The notes below the pieces were generated by a model. The model was not told where the DNA came from and did not search any database. It saw nothing but the letters and a program-made list of their open reading frames with translations. The position numbers were made by a program, and so were the translations under genes. Shown here in pieces: positions 33,878 to 43,167 of a stretch of DNA of 64,000 nt. Origin of the DNA: Rosistilla ulvae (GTDB taxonomy: Bacteria; Planctomycetota; Planctomycetia; Pirellulales; Pirellulaceae); NCBI RefSeq assembly GCF_007741475.1, contig NZ_CP036261.1, forward strand, positions 5,147,798-5,211,797. The letters are read 5' to 3'. How positions within the stretch are numbered: position 1 is the stretch's first letter; each line of letters starts with the position of its first letter.

Positions 33878-35724
33878 TTTTGTTCAGTTTCTATTGTACG
33901 TCCACGTTCCGCGGGAAACGGTATTTCAAGCAGCAATTGCCCCAGCGTTTTCCCTTGTGCGTCGCTACGCAGCCGATTCTGTAAGATACCACGGATGACA
34001 AAATTCAGTGCGCCGAGATTCTTCAGTTCGTAGCGCTCAACTGATTGGACACCTAGCGGTTGCAAGAACGTTGCCACGCGATCAGCCGTCAACCAAGCTT
34101 GCAGAAATCCCCAATCGTCATCGGATCGCAACAAGACTCCGATATTGGCCGATGTCCCCTTGTCGCCGCTGCGTGCAAACGCGATCGATCCCAACCGCGA
34201 TGCGTATGTTGTTAGTGCGTCCATGCCGGTTGTCATTTCCGATTTCGATTCACCTTCGCAGTATTGACTGGCGATCCCCCCTTGTACCAACATCGTCTTC
34301 GCCTGCGTTGCGGAAGCACTCGGCGGTCGGTCGTCCGAAAAGGTGTCCTCGGTTTGGATCGTGTCGACACATGGCGTGACGCGGTTGCGACAGATCAAAC
34401 AGGGCCAATATCGGATCACCGGTCGAACGCGAGGACGTCCTTCGGCGTACCCCGTTGTCCCTTGTGGTCCAGCGGTAATCAATGGCATCAATTCGCGAGC
34501 GAACCGCTCGGCCGCAGCTTGCGTTTCCGATTCGATTGCGATCCGCAGAACGACTTCGCCAAAGACATCCGGATCGCCATCGCTGTCTTGGCATAAAACG
34601 CTTCCGGAACAAGCACCGCTCCCCAGACATTCGATCACGCTGTCGCGGATTTGGAATCCCGCTTCGCAGACGCGTTGCAAAACCATCTCGCCACATCGAT
34701 TCGCTTTGCGGACCGCATCGCGACCGACGATCACCAGTGTCCCCGCCGCGCGATAGCCGTCGCGGAGCGTTGCACTGACCTTATATTGTTCGGGTCGCGG
34801 ATGACCAACCGCACCGGAGACTCGCACCCGATTGGATCCCAAGTCTTCGACGCGAAGCGAATCAAACGAAACACAAACGTCGGGACTTCGGTACTCGCGT
34901 GGATCGCCGATTTCGTAGACCAATTGCTCGCGAACCGTCGCCGCCGTCACGCACCCTCCCGTGCCGTGCGGTTTGCTGACGATACAGTTTCCCGAGTCAT
35001 CGACCTCAACAATCGGGAAGCCGATGTTGGCTGGGTCGGGAACATTTAGCCAATCGGTGCTGATCCCACCGGTCACTTGAGTTCCGCATTCAATCAGATG
35101 GCCAGCGACTGTCGCGCCGGCCAATCGATCCAGTTCGCTCTCTTGCCAGCCAAAATGATGCAGACAAGCCGCCACAACTAACGAAGGATCCGCCACGCGG
35201 CCAGTGATCACAATCTGTGCTCCTTCGGCCAATGCTCGGGCGATCGGAGCGGCTCCAAGATAGGCGTTGGCCGTTACGATCCGATCGACGTTTCCGGCCA
35301 GCGATTCGCCGTCGTCAAGGTTTTTGAATTCCGCCGCGGCAGCTGCCGATCGCAGTTCGTCGACGACATCGTCGCCGCTGACGATCCCGATCCGCAGCGA
35401 TGGACACCCCGCCGCCTCTAACGCCTGGCGACAGGCATTCGCACAGGCCGCCGGATTTAGTCCGCCCGCATTGGCAAGCACTCGGCAACTGCCTCCCGCC
35501 GCCCAATAGGGAGCCAACGAACGGATGACATCCACAAAATCGCGAGCGTATCCCAGTTCAGGGTCCAGCTGTCGCTGCATCGCCAGGATCGACATCGAGA
35601 CCTCGGCAAGATAGTCGAACGTCAGGTAATCCAGCTCGGGTTCCAGGTTCAACATTTCAGCAGCCGCAGCCGTACGATCACCCCAAAACGCTTGAGCATT
35701 TCCGATTCGAATCGAACACGACAT
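33874..35724 (-). CDS. AtuA-family (acyclic terpene utilisation, DUF1446) protein
   Basis: 616 residues. The N-terminal DUF1446 part (SIRIGNAQAFWGDRTAAAAEML, DYLTFDYLAEVSMSILA, LANAGGLNPAACANACR, ITGRVADPSLVVAACLHHFGW) is followed from about 505 by the ferredoxin-fold AtuA-like C-terminal domain (FARSGDKGTSANIGVLL). In other bacteria the two parts may be separate. AtuA is essential for citronellol/geraniol use in Pseudomonas but its reaction is not established. Overlap with the crotonase gene indicates one transcript. Confidence 0.93.
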   Translation of the reverse strand: MSCSIRIGNAQAFWGDRTAAAAEMLNLEPELDYLTFDYLAEVSMSILAMQRQLDPELGYARDFVDVIRSLAPYWAAGGSCRVLANAGGLNPAACANACRQALEAAGCPSLRIGIVSGDDVVDELRSAAAAAEFKNLDDGESLAGNVDRIVTANAYLGAAPIARALAEGAQIVITGRVADPSLVVAACLHHFGWQESELDRLAGATVAGHLIECGTQVTGGISTDWLNVPDPANIGFPIVEVDDSGNCIVSKPHGTGGCVTAATVREQLVYEIGDPREYRSPDVCVSFDSLRVEDLGSNRVRVSGAVGHPRPEQYKVSATLRDGYRAAGTLVIVGRDAVRKANRCGEMVLQRVCEAGFQIRDSVIECLGSGACSGSVLCQDSDGDPDVFGEVVLRIAIESETQAAAERFARELMPLITAGPQGTTGYAEGRPRVRPVIRYWPCLICRNRVTPCVDTIQTEDTFSDDRPPSASATQAKTMLVQGGIASQYCEGESKSEMTTGMDALTTYASRLGSIAFARSGDKGTSANIGVLLRSDDDWGFLQAWLTADRVATFLQPLGVQSVERYELKNLGALNFVIRGILQNRLRSDAQGKTLGQLLLEIPFPAERGRTIETEQK

Positions 35725-35770
35725 GATGGGTTATTGCCTCGTGGTTGTCTTCCGGTTTGCCGCTCGTCTC

Positions 35771-35932
35771 GGGGCCTTACGACCCCGGCAGTTGTTGTGT
35801 CGGCCTACCGGCCTGGTGTGCAGTTGACTGATTTCCCCACTTTCTTCAGCCCGGTAGGGCGACAAATCTAATGCCGGTGGTGTGAACCACCGGGAACTGG
35901 CAGTGCCCTACGCGGCAAAGCCCGGAGGGCGG
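35771..35932. repeat. 162-bp direct repeat, copy 1
   Basis: Starts GGGGCCTTACGACCCCGGCA and ends CCCGGAGGGCGG; near-identical to 35993-36154. It contains small palindromes such as CCGGTGGTgtgaACCACCGG (8-bp stem) and GGGG-N6-CCCC. Such nested stems suggest that the unit folds as RNA or single-stranded DNA. Confidence 0.85.
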
Positions 35933-35992
35933 TATAGGGCTCGAGCCTTGTGTCGGCCTATCGGCCTTGCCGCTCTGTTGCTCTTTCTTTCC

Positions 35993-36154
35993 GGGGCCTC
36001 ACGACCCCGGCAGTTGTTGTGTCGGCCTATCGGCCTGGTTTGCAAACAACCTCCTTCCCATCTCTCTTCAGCCCGGTAGGGCGACAAATCTAATGCCGGT
36101 GGTGTAAACCACCGGGAACTGGCAGCGTCCTATGCCCCAAAGCCCGGAGGGCGG
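35993..36154. repeat. 162-bp direct repeat, copy 2
   Basis: Same 162-base length and order as copy 1, offset by 222 bases, with scattered substitutions (for instance GTGTAAACCACC for GTGTGAACCACC) and more divergence in the AT-richer middle. The 60-base spacer also holds a part copy of the TGTCGGCCTATCGGCCT motif. Confidence 0.85.
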
Positions 36155-36188
36155 AACATTCTTCTTTGGTTCACACAAAGTTCAAGCT

Positions 36189-37784
36189 CTAAACCTGCAA
36201 CACTCCCGTTCTGAAATTTTGTTGATCGGTGCCCGGCAACAGATCGAGCGCCGTCTGCAACCAGAGTCGCGTTTCGTGCGGCGGGATGATCGCGTCGACC
36301 CAACCGCGCGCTGCGCCGTAGCGGATGTCGGTCTGTTCTTGATATCGCTGGCGGATCGAATCTCGCAGCGCGTCAACTTCCCCTTCGGCAAGCGATCGAC
36401 CGCTGCGTTGGGCTTCGCGCAATTGCAGTTGCAGCAGCGTATCGGCCGCTTGGTTGCCTCCCATCACTGCGTACTTTGCCGAAGGCCAGGCTAGGATCAG
36501 CGCCGGGTCGTACGCTTTTCCACACATCGCATAATGCCCCGCACCAAACGATCCGCCGATGATCACTGTCAACTTGGGAACGATCGAATTGCTGATCACA
36601 TTGACCAGCTTGGCCCCGGCGCGGATGATCCCCGCCTGCTCTGCCTGTTTGCCAACCATGAAGCCTTGCACGTCTTGAACGAAGACGATCGGAACTCGCA
36701 TCTGATTGCAGTCCATCACGAACCGAGCGGCCTTATCGGCGGCGTCGGGATAGATCACGCCCCCGACTTGAAGTTCACCTCCGGCCGCCCGGCACCTCTT
36801 TTTTTGATTGGCAACGATTCCGATCGGATGCCCGCCGATCCGAGCGAACGCCGCCACAATCGTCTGCCCAAATTCGGCTTTGTATTCTTGCAGCGAATCG
36901 CCGTCGACAATGCATCGCAACACGTCGCGGACGTCGTACTCTTGCCGCCCGTCGGCCGAAACAATGTCGTAGACCGAATCGCAGTTTCGCTCCGGCTCCA
37001 CGTCACAAATGTCACTTGAGCGCGACCGACCGATCGGCAGCAGATCGACAAGCGACCGCAAGCGGTTCAAACAAGCGGGATCGTCCGGTTCGTGAAAGTC
37101 GACGGTGCCGCTGATCGCAGCATGCATCGACGCGCCGCCGAGTTGCTCGGGATCGGCGGTTTGACCGATCGCCGCTTTCACAAGCGCAGGGCCCGCCAGA
37201 CACATCTGGCTGCCATCGGTCATCAACAGCTTGTCGCACAGAACGGGAAGATACGCTCCGCCGGCGACGCAGTTTCCCATCACCGCCGCGTATTGAATCA
37301 CTCCCGCCGCCGAGAGGACTGCGTTGTTGCGGAAGATCCGTCCGAAGTCATCTTCGTCGGGAAAGATCTCATCCTGCAGCGGCAAGAAGACGCCGGCTGA
37401 ATCGACAAGATAGATCACCGGCATGCGGAATTGATAGGCGATCTTCTGAGCTCGCAACAGCTTCTTAACCGATTGCGGAAACATCGCTCCCGCTTTGACC
37501 GTTGCGTCGTTGGCGGCGATCAGACAACCGCGTCCTTGAACGAAACCAATACCCGTGACGATGCCCGCTGCCGGAACGCCGCCCCATTCCGAGTACATAC
37601 CGTGCGCCGCCCAGAGTCCCAGCTCCAGGAAAGGACGACCAGGATCCAACAACAATTCCAACCGCTGACGGACCGGCAATCGACCGTGCCGCAACTGTCG
37701 CTGCTGTCCCTCGGCACCGCCGCCTTCGCGGAGCGTCAGCTCTTGGCAAGCGATGCGTTCGGTGAGTTCTCTCAAGCTTGTCAT
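36189..37784 (-). CDS. Biotin-dependent carboxyltransferase, methylcrotonyl-CoA carboxylase beta type
   Basis: 531 residues from the ATG at 37784 (MTSLRELTERIACQEL), 10 bases after the preceding stop; a longer upstream frame runs through the fusion gene and is not real. Segments such as SEWGGVPAAGIVTGIG, ANDATVKAGAMFPQSVKKLLRAQKIA, IYLVDSAGVFLPLQDEIFP, FGRIFRNNAVLSAAGV and GNCVAGGAYLPVLCD follow methylcrotonyl-CoA (LiuB) and geranyl-CoA (AtuC) carboxylase beta subunits. It needs a biotin carboxylase/carrier subunit, which is not in this window. Confidence 0.93.
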   Translation of the reverse strand: MTSLRELTERIACQELTLREGGGAEGQQRQLRHGRLPVRQRLELLLDPGRPFLELGLWAAHGMYSEWGGVPAAGIVTGIGFVQGRGCLIAANDATVKAGAMFPQSVKKLLRAQKIAYQFRMPVIYLVDSAGVFLPLQDEIFPDEDDFGRIFRNNAVLSAAGVIQYAAVMGNCVAGGAYLPVLCDKLLMTDGSQMCLAGPALVKAAIGQTADPEQLGGASMHAAISGTVDFHEPDDPACLNRLRSLVDLLPIGRSRSSDICDVEPERNCDSVYDIVSADGRQEYDVRDVLRCIVDGDSLQEYKAEFGQTIVAAFARIGGHPIGIVANQKKRCRAAGGELQVGGVIYPDAADKAARFVMDCNQMRVPIVFVQDVQGFMVGKQAEQAGIIRAGAKLVNVISNSIVPKLTVIIGGSFGAGHYAMCGKAYDPALILAWPSAKYAVMGGNQAADTLLQLQLREAQRSGRSLAEGEVDALRDSIRQRYQEQTDIRYGAARGWVDAIIPPHETRLWLQTALDLLPGTDQQNFRTGVLQV

Positions 37785-37794
37785 CCGAGGTCTC

Positions 37795-40029
37795 TCACAA
37801 GGTTTCCACAAAACGATCGATGAATTGATCGATCGACAATGCGTCCAGTCCGGCATCGTCAAAACAATGCTGCAATAACTCGACGCGCTGCGGGCTGAAA
37901 CGCGATGCCGCGTTGCGGATAAACTTTTCTCGCAGCAGCGGTTTCGCTTCGTCGCGGCGGCGGCGATGCCCCAACGGATATTCGACGGCAACGCGCTGGC
38001 TGGCCGAACCGTCGGCATAAAACAACTGGACCGCATTGGCGATCGAACGCTTGTCGGGATCCAGGTAGTCGCGCGAGTACTGCCGATCTTCGACAACTTC
38101 CATCCGCAAGCGCAGGCGATCGATCCGCGGATCCGATGCGGATTCCGATTCGTAGTCCTCCGCCGTCAAACTTCCTTTCAGAAGCGCGACCGCCACGATG
38201 TACTGCAAACAATGATCGCGATCGGCCGGATTATGCAGCGGGCCAACCTTATCGATGATCCGGATCGCCGATTCCTGCGTCTCGATCCGGATCCGCTGGA
38301 TCGAATCCGCTCGCGATCCGAGTTGTCGCGACAATGCGATCGCCGCTTCGGCAGCCGTCTGCGCATGGAACTCCGCCGGAAACGCGACTTTAAACAACAC
38401 GTTCTCCATCACGTAACATCCCAGCGGTCGCGCCAACCCGATCGATTGTCCGCCGAACAAGACGTCTTCAAATCCCCACTGCGGCGCCGACAGTGCGGTG
38501 GCATAACCTCGCTCACCGGCGACGCTCCAAAGCGCTAACTGCACGCCACGCCGCGTCGCATCCCCCGCCGCCCAACTCTTCCGCGAACCGGTATTGGGTG
38601 CGTGGCGGTAGCATCGCAGCGCCCCGCCATCGACCCAGGCGTTGCTGACAGCATCGATCACCTGCTGCCGCGTGCCGCCCAACAATTGAGTCGCCACGGC
38701 GGCGGTCGCGATCCGAACCAACAGCACATGATCCAAGCCGACTCGATTGAACGAGTTCTCCAGCGCCAAGATCCCCTGAATTTCATAGGCCTTGATCGCA
38801 GCAGCCATGACGTCGCGGACCGTCAGCGGATTGCCTTGCCGAGCTTGGTAGTCCGCGACCGCCAAGATGCCGCCCAAATTGTCGGAGGGATGGCCCCATT
38901 CGGCCGCCAGCCAGGTGTCGTTGAAATCGAGCCAGCGGATCATGCATCCGATGTTCCAAGCCGCCGCGACCGGATCCAAACGATAGTCGGTTCCGGGAAC
39001 ACGCGTTCCGTTTTCGAGCGTCGCTCCGGGAACGACGGGGCCCAACAAACGGGTGCACTGCGGATGGTTGAGTGCTAACAATCCGCAACCGAGGCTATCG
39101 AAGAGACACAGCCGCGCCGTCGCCCAAGCTTCGTCGCTGAAGTTCGCCGGGGCGCAGACATAATCGGCGATCTGTTCCAACAACGGATCGGTCTGCGGTG
39201 AATTGCCCGATGCGATCGAAAGCGGTTTCGCAGTGGGTGCGTTCTTAGAGCGAGCGTCGCGACGCGATCGCAACGCGGTGTCGATCGCTGCGGCAAGTGT
39301 TTCGATCCCGGTCCGATCCACGACCGACGTCTGCACGATCGCGACCGATTCCGCTTCGGCGTTCGTCAATTGCTGTCGCAGATCGGCGACGGTCGCATCG
39401 GCCCCAGGCAGGTCCGATTTGTTGACAACCACGACGTCGGCGACTTCCAACAATCCCGCCTTCTCCCACTGCAAATCGTCGCCGGTCTGCGGTTGCAGCG
39501 TCAGGACGACGACGTCGACAAGATCGCGGATCGCAACATCCCCTTGCCCGACGCCAACGGTCTCCACAAAGATTCGATCGAATCCGAAGGCCTTCATGAT
39601 TCGCAGCGACAGCGCGACCGAAGGGGCAACCCCTTGCTGCCCCGACATCGTGGAAAGGCTGCGAACGAACAACCGCTCGGTCGCCGATCCAGTCGCGATC
39701 CGGCAACGGTCTCCCAACACCGCGCCGCCGCTGATCGGACTCTCTGGATCGCAAGCCAACACGCCGACTATGGCTCCACGATCGACATAATCGCCGACCA
39801 ACAATCCCAGCAGACTGCTCTTCCCCACCCCGCCACTGCCGGTCAACGCGATCACCTCCGCATCGCGCGGCGACGCATGCGCATCCTGCTGGCGTATCGC
39901 CGCCGCAATCGTCGATCGATGCTCCTGCTTGCAGGCCAAAGACAACAGCCGCGCAAGTGCCGATCGATCGCCGCGGCCCAATCGTTGGGCGAGTGAAGGA
40001 ATCTCATTGCGAAGACTATCGTGCGGCAT
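37795..40029 (-). CDS. MeaB-PrpD fusion: mutase-chaperone GTPase joined to 2-methylcitrate dehydratase
   Basis: 744 residues in one frame. Residues 1 to about 260 are a MeaB/ArgK-type G-protein: P-loop GSGGVGKS (64-71), [18 protein letters not shown], switch [11 protein letters not shown] (about 154-162) and NKSD (203-206). A Ser/Pro linker (about 258-282) leads to a full MmgE/PrpD domain ([60 protein letters not shown]). MeaB protects and loads B12-dependent mutases; PrpD dehydrates 2-methylcitrate. The gene follows both mutase subunits and faces prpB-prpC, so each half matches a neighbour. Normally these are separate proteins from alternative propionate routes. Confidence 0.9.
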   Translation of the reverse strand: MPHDSLRNEIPSLAQRLGRGDRSALARLLSLACKQEHRSTIAAAIRQQDAHASPRDAEVIALTGSGGVGKSSLLGLLVGDYVDRGAIVGVLACDPESPISGGAVLGDRCRIATGSATERLFVRSLSTMSGQQGVAPSVALSLRIMKAFGFDRIFVETVGVGQGDVAIRDLVDVVVLTLQPQTGDDLQWEKAGLLEVADVVVVNKSDLPGADATVADLRQQLTNAEAESVAIVQTSVVDRTGIETLAAAIDTALRSRRDARSKNAPTAKPLSIASGNSPQTDPLLEQIADYVCAPANFSDEAWATARLCLFDSLGCGLLALNHPQCTRLLGPVVPGATLENGTRVPGTDYRLDPVAAAWNIGCMIRWLDFNDTWLAAEWGHPSDNLGGILAVADYQARQGNPLTVRDVMAAAIKAYEIQGILALENSFNRVGLDHVLLVRIATAAVATQLLGGTRQQVIDAVSNAWVDGGALRCYRHAPNTGSRKSWAAGDATRRGVQLALWSVAGERGYATALSAPQWGFEDVLFGGQSIGLARPLGCYVMENVLFKVAFPAEFHAQTAAEAAIALSRQLGSRADSIQRIRIETQESAIRIIDKVGPLHNPADRDHCLQYIVAVALLKGSLTAEDYESESASDPRIDRLRLRMEVVEDRQYSRDYLDPDKRSIANAVQLFYADGSASQRVAVEYPLGHRRRRDEAKPLLREKFIRNAASRFSPQRVELLQHCFDDAGLDALSIDQFIDRFVETL

Positions 40030-40038
40030 TGCGGAATC

Positions 40039-40431
40039 TCAGCGGTTGCAAAATTCGACGATCGATGGAAGGGGCGTGCCGGGGCCGAAACAGCCGCGAA
40101 CTCCGAGTTCGATCAGTTTCGCCTGGTCGGCTGGCGGAATGATTCCGCCGACGATCACGCCGATTTGGTTGAGTTCACGCTGTCGGAGCGATTCCAACAG
40201 CGCGGGGACTAGCGTCATGTGAGCCCCATTGAGAATGCTGACGCCCAGCCAGTCGACGTCTTCGTCAGCTGCGGCTTGCACGACGGCATCGATCGATTGC
40301 CACAATCCGCTGTAGATCACGTGGAATCCCGCGTCGCGCAATCCGCGGGCGACGACCTTGATCCCGCGGTCATGACCGTCGAGGCCAACTTTGGCTAACA
40401 AAATTCGCTGAGCAATTACATGTTGATTCAT
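40039..40431 (-). CDS. B12-binding subunit of acyl-CoA mutase
   Basis: 130 residues from the ATG at 40431, one base after the large-subunit stop (TGATATG). The cobalamin signature is intact: DGHDRG with the axial His (about 20), the SILNGAH segment, and VGGIIP. It would bind adenosylcobalamin base-off and pair with the large subunit, like IcmB of isobutyryl-CoA mutase and HcmB of 2-hydroxyisobutyryl-CoA mutase. Confidence 0.93.
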   Translation of the reverse strand: MNQHVIAQRILLAKVGLDGHDRGIKVVARGLRDAGFHVIYSGLWQSIDAVVQAAADEDVDWLGVSILNGAHMTLVPALLESLRQRELNQIGVIVGGIIPPADQAKLIELGVRGCFGPGTPLPSIVEFCNR

Positions 40432-40432
40432 A

Positions 40433-42040
40433 TCACCACGCCGCCGCAGGTCGGAACCGGCCATAAACATCGGCCAACGCATCGACACATTCCTGCACCG
40501 TCGCGCGATCGTCAGCCGCTTGCAGCAAGCTGGGCATCACATTGTCCCGGTGCTCGGCTGCGTGTCGCAGCGCGTCGAGCGAACGCGTCACATCGGCGCG
40601 ACTACGAGACTGTCGGATCAATTGCAGCGAGGCGATTTGATCGGGTTCGGTCGACGGATCGATCTCCATCACCGCGATCGGATCGCGATCGGGCTGTTGA
40701 AATGAGTTAACGCCAACAATCAGCTTCTCCTTCCGATCGACAGCGGTTTGATATTCGAAAGCTGCATCGGCGATCTGGCGGCGGAAGTAGCCATTCTCAA
40801 CCGCCGCGATCATTCCGCCCTGATCGGCGATCGCTCGAAAACAAGCGTCTGCATCCTGTTTCATCTTGTGCGTGAAGCTCTCCACAAAATAGCTGCCTCC
40901 CAGCGGATCCACCGTATTCGTGACGCCCGTCTCATGCGCCAGAACCTGCTGCGTTCGCAATGCCAACGCGACAGCTTGTTCGCTGGGCAAGGCAAACGTT
41001 TCGTCCATCGAATTGGTATGCAACGACTGGCATCCGCCAAGCACAGCGGCCATCGCTTGATAGGCGACTCGCACAACATTCACTTCCGGCTGCGCCGCCT
41101 GCAGCGAACACCCAGCCGTCTGCGCATGAAACCGCAGCTTCCACGAAGCTTCCGATTTCGCACCATAGTCGTCGCGGATCATCTCCGCCCACAACGCTCG
41201 CGCCGCCCGGTATTTGGCAACCTCCTCAAACAGATCGTTGTGCGCGTTGAAGAAGAAGCTGAGCCGCGGCGCGAAAGCATCGATGCTAAGTCCACGCTCG
41301 AGACACTTTTGCACATAATGCTGGCCATCGGCCAGCGTAAACGCCAGCTCCTGCTGCGCCGTCGAACCAGCTTCGCGGATGTGATATCCGCTGATCGATA
41401 CCGGATTCCAAAGCGGGACATAGCGGGTGCAAAACGCGATCAGATCGACGACCAACCGCACCGAAGGCTCCGGCGGAAAGACAAATTCGTTCTGCGCATG
41501 GAACTCTTTTAAGATGTCGTTCTGAATCGTGCCTCTCAGCTGACGCCAATCGCAGCCGCGCTGCCGAGCTGCTGCCAGATAGAAGGCCATCACTACGATC
41601 GCCGGAGCGTTGATCGTCATCGAGACGGAAACCTTCTGCAGATCGACGCCATCGAAAAGTGCCAAGATATCGTCGATAGTGTCGACAGCGACGCCCAAGC
41701 GGCCGACTTCGCCAACCGATCGCGGGTCGTCGCTGTCCAATCCCATCAACGTTGGCAGATCAAAGGCGGTGCTGAGGCCCGTCTGCCCCTGATCCAAGAG
41801 AAAGCGGAAGCGGCGATTTGTATCGCGAGGTCGCCCAAAGCCGGCGAACTGGCGGATCGTCCACAACCGTCCGCAATACATCGATTCGTGGATGCCACGG
41901 GTGTAGGGGAACTGTCCAGGCCGACCAATCTCCCCCTGCGCCGAAAAGTCCGCCAGGTCGGCGGGACCGTACAACGGCTTTATCGGAACGCCGCTGAGCG
42001 ATGTTCGGAAAGCGGGTGATTCGGCGGCAACGAAATTCAT
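40433..42040 (-). CDS. B12-dependent acyl-CoA mutase large subunit (isobutyryl-CoA-mutase-like)
   Basis: 535 residues from the ATG at 42040, preceded by GAGGGAG. The TIM-barrel mutase is clear: FPYTRGIHESMY, TIRQFAGFG, FDLPTLMGLDSDDPRS, GTIQNDILKEF, ISGYHIREAG, FAPRLSFFFNAHND, GGCQSLHTNSMDE, DPLGGSYFVE. Where methylmalonyl-CoA mutases have the carboxylate-binding Arg (KEF-VRN in the human enzyme), this protein has Gln (KEFHAQNEF, about residue 183), and the Tyr of RGPYATMY is His51 here. These changes and the separate B12 subunit fit enzymes acting on isobutyryl-, 2-hydroxyisobutyryl- or other branched acyl-CoAs. The B12 domain is absent from this chain. Confidence 0.92.
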   Translation of the reverse strand: MNFVAAESPAFRTSLSGVPIKPLYGPADLADFSAQGEIGRPGQFPYTRGIHESMYCGRLWTIRQFAGFGRPRDTNRRFRFLLDQGQTGLSTAFDLPTLMGLDSDDPRSVGEVGRLGVAVDTIDDILALFDGVDLQKVSVSMTINAPAIVVMAFYLAAARQRGCDWRQLRGTIQNDILKEFHAQNEFVFPPEPSVRLVVDLIAFCTRYVPLWNPVSISGYHIREAGSTAQQELAFTLADGQHYVQKCLERGLSIDAFAPRLSFFFNAHNDLFEEVAKYRAARALWAEMIRDDYGAKSEASWKLRFHAQTAGCSLQAAQPEVNVVRVAYQAMAAVLGGCQSLHTNSMDETFALPSEQAVALALRTQQVLAHETGVTNTVDPLGGSYFVESFTHKMKQDADACFRAIADQGGMIAAVENGYFRRQIADAAFEYQTAVDRKEKLIVGVNSFQQPDRDPIAVMEIDPSTEPDQIASLQLIRQSRSRADVTRSLDALRHAAEHRDNVMPSLLQAADDRATVQECVDALADVYGRFRPAAAW

Positions 42041-42058
42041 CGCGACACTCCCTCGAGA

Positions 42059-42084
42059 TTGGTACAATGCATTATATGCACCAA
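42059..42084. promoter_or_regulatory. Candidate operator between mutase and prpB promoters
   Basis: TTGGTACA and TGCACCAA form 8-base inverted half sites with one mismatch, separated by ten AT-rich bases, in the 227-base gap between the divergent mutase and prpB genes, about 20 bases upstream of the mutase ATG. The layout suits a dimeric repressor of the TetR or GntR type. No regulator gene is adjacent. Confidence 0.35.
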
Positions 42085-42267
42085 CGCCCTCAACAAATCA
42101 AAACTCGCGTCGCCCCGATTCGCGCCTGCCGTGAGGTTTCGCCACCATTGGCGGCAGGGTTTAGGTAGTTTTGGCAACGCCCAACGGAACGCTAATCCGG
42201 GGCCAGTCGAATCGGACACTCGGTTGCGAATCGATCGTTGGGCATTTGTCGTTTCCCAAAAACCATC

Positions 42268-43131
42268 ATGTCGCCTTCGCAAACCGTCACCGCCGGTGAA
42301 CGCTTGTGGTCCGCCGTCGACCACGAGCGACCGTTGCAGATCGCGGGAGCTGTCAACGCGATGTCGGCCCTGATCGCCGAACAGGCCGGTTTTCGAGCAC
42401 TCTATCTGTCCGGCTCCGGCGTCGCCAGCGCGTCGCACGGGTTGCCCGATTTAGGCGTGACGACGTTGCACGATGTCTTAGAGGATGCGCGACGCATCAC
42501 TTCGGCGACCGAATTGCCGCTGTTAGTCGATGCCGATACGGGTTGGGGCGATTCACGGATGATCGGCCGCGCGACACGTGAACTGATCCGCTCTGGTGCA
42601 GCCGGGCTGCACTTAGAAGATCAGATCGCGGAGAAACGCTGCGGCCATCGCCCCGGCAAACGACTGGTCTCGGCAATCGAGATGCAAGATCGATTGAAAG
42701 CCGCCTTGGACAGCCGAACCGATGACAGGTTCGCGATCATGGCTCGAACGGATGCTGTCGACGTCGAAGGGGTCGATGCGGCGATCGATCGAGCGGCGCG
42801 ATACGTCGAGACCGGGGCGGAGATGATTTTTGCGGAAGCGGTTGCGTCGCTGGACGATTACAAACGCTTCACCGCCGCGTTCGGAGTGCCCGTGTTGGCG
42901 AACATCACCGAATTCGGAAAGACGCCGCTGTTCACGGTCGAGCAATTGAGCTCTGCCGGAGTGCGGTTGGTCTTATATCCGTTGACTGCGTTTCGCGCGA
43001 TGAATGCTGCCGCGCGGAACGCTTACGAAACTTTACGCCGCGACGGAACGCAGGCCGAATTGATCGCCGCGATGCAAACTCGCGAGGAATTGTACGACGT
43101 GTTGGATTATCACGCCCAAGAACCGGATTAA
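42268..43131 (+). CDS. prpB: 2-Methylisocitrate lyase
   Basis: 287 residues from the ATG at 42268 (MSPSQTVTAGERL); the longer frame upstream is not needed. It is a member of the isocitrate lyase/PEP mutase family with metal-site residues in LVDADTGWGD and HLEDQ, and the catalytic Cys in the exact lyase motif KRCGHRPGK. PrpB cleaves 2-methylisocitrate to pyruvate and succinate. It is divergent from the mutase operon and followed 36 bases later by the citrate synthase-like gene. Confidence 0.92.
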   Translation: MSPSQTVTAGERLWSAVDHERPLQIAGAVNAMSALIAEQAGFRALYLSGSGVASASHGLPDLGVTTLHDVLEDARRITSATELPLLVDADTGWGDSRMIGRATRELIRSGAAGLHLEDQIAEKRCGHRPGKRLVSAIEMQDRLKAALDSRTDDRFAIMARTDAVDVEGVDAAIDRAARYVETGAEMIFAEAVASLDDYKRFTAAFGVPVLANITEFGKTPLFTVEQLSSAGVRLVLYPLTAFRAMNAAARNAYETLRRDGTQAELIAAMQTREELYDVLDYHAQEPD

Positions 43132-43167
43132 GGATAACGCAACGCAAATCAACCGTAGAGGACTGTC

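Larger units (their letters stand above)
35725..36188. other. Repeat-bearing intergenic region in the catabolic island
   Basis: 464 bases without a supported gene separate the carboxyltransferase and AtuA genes, which face the same way. Most of it is two 162-base direct repeats listed separately. Short frames exist but follow the repeats and have no coding character. Confidence 0.7.

Noticed and set aside
37785-38096. 104-residue N-terminal extension of the carboxyltransferase
   Set aside because: It runs out of frame through the end of the MeaB-PrpD gene and looks non-coding; the ATG at 37784 starts the family N-terminus.
40433-42040. Annotation as methylmalonyl-CoA mutase
   Set aside because: The conserved Arg that binds the methylmalonyl carboxylate is Gln here and the B12 domain is a separate small subunit, so the isobutyryl-CoA-mutase group fits better.
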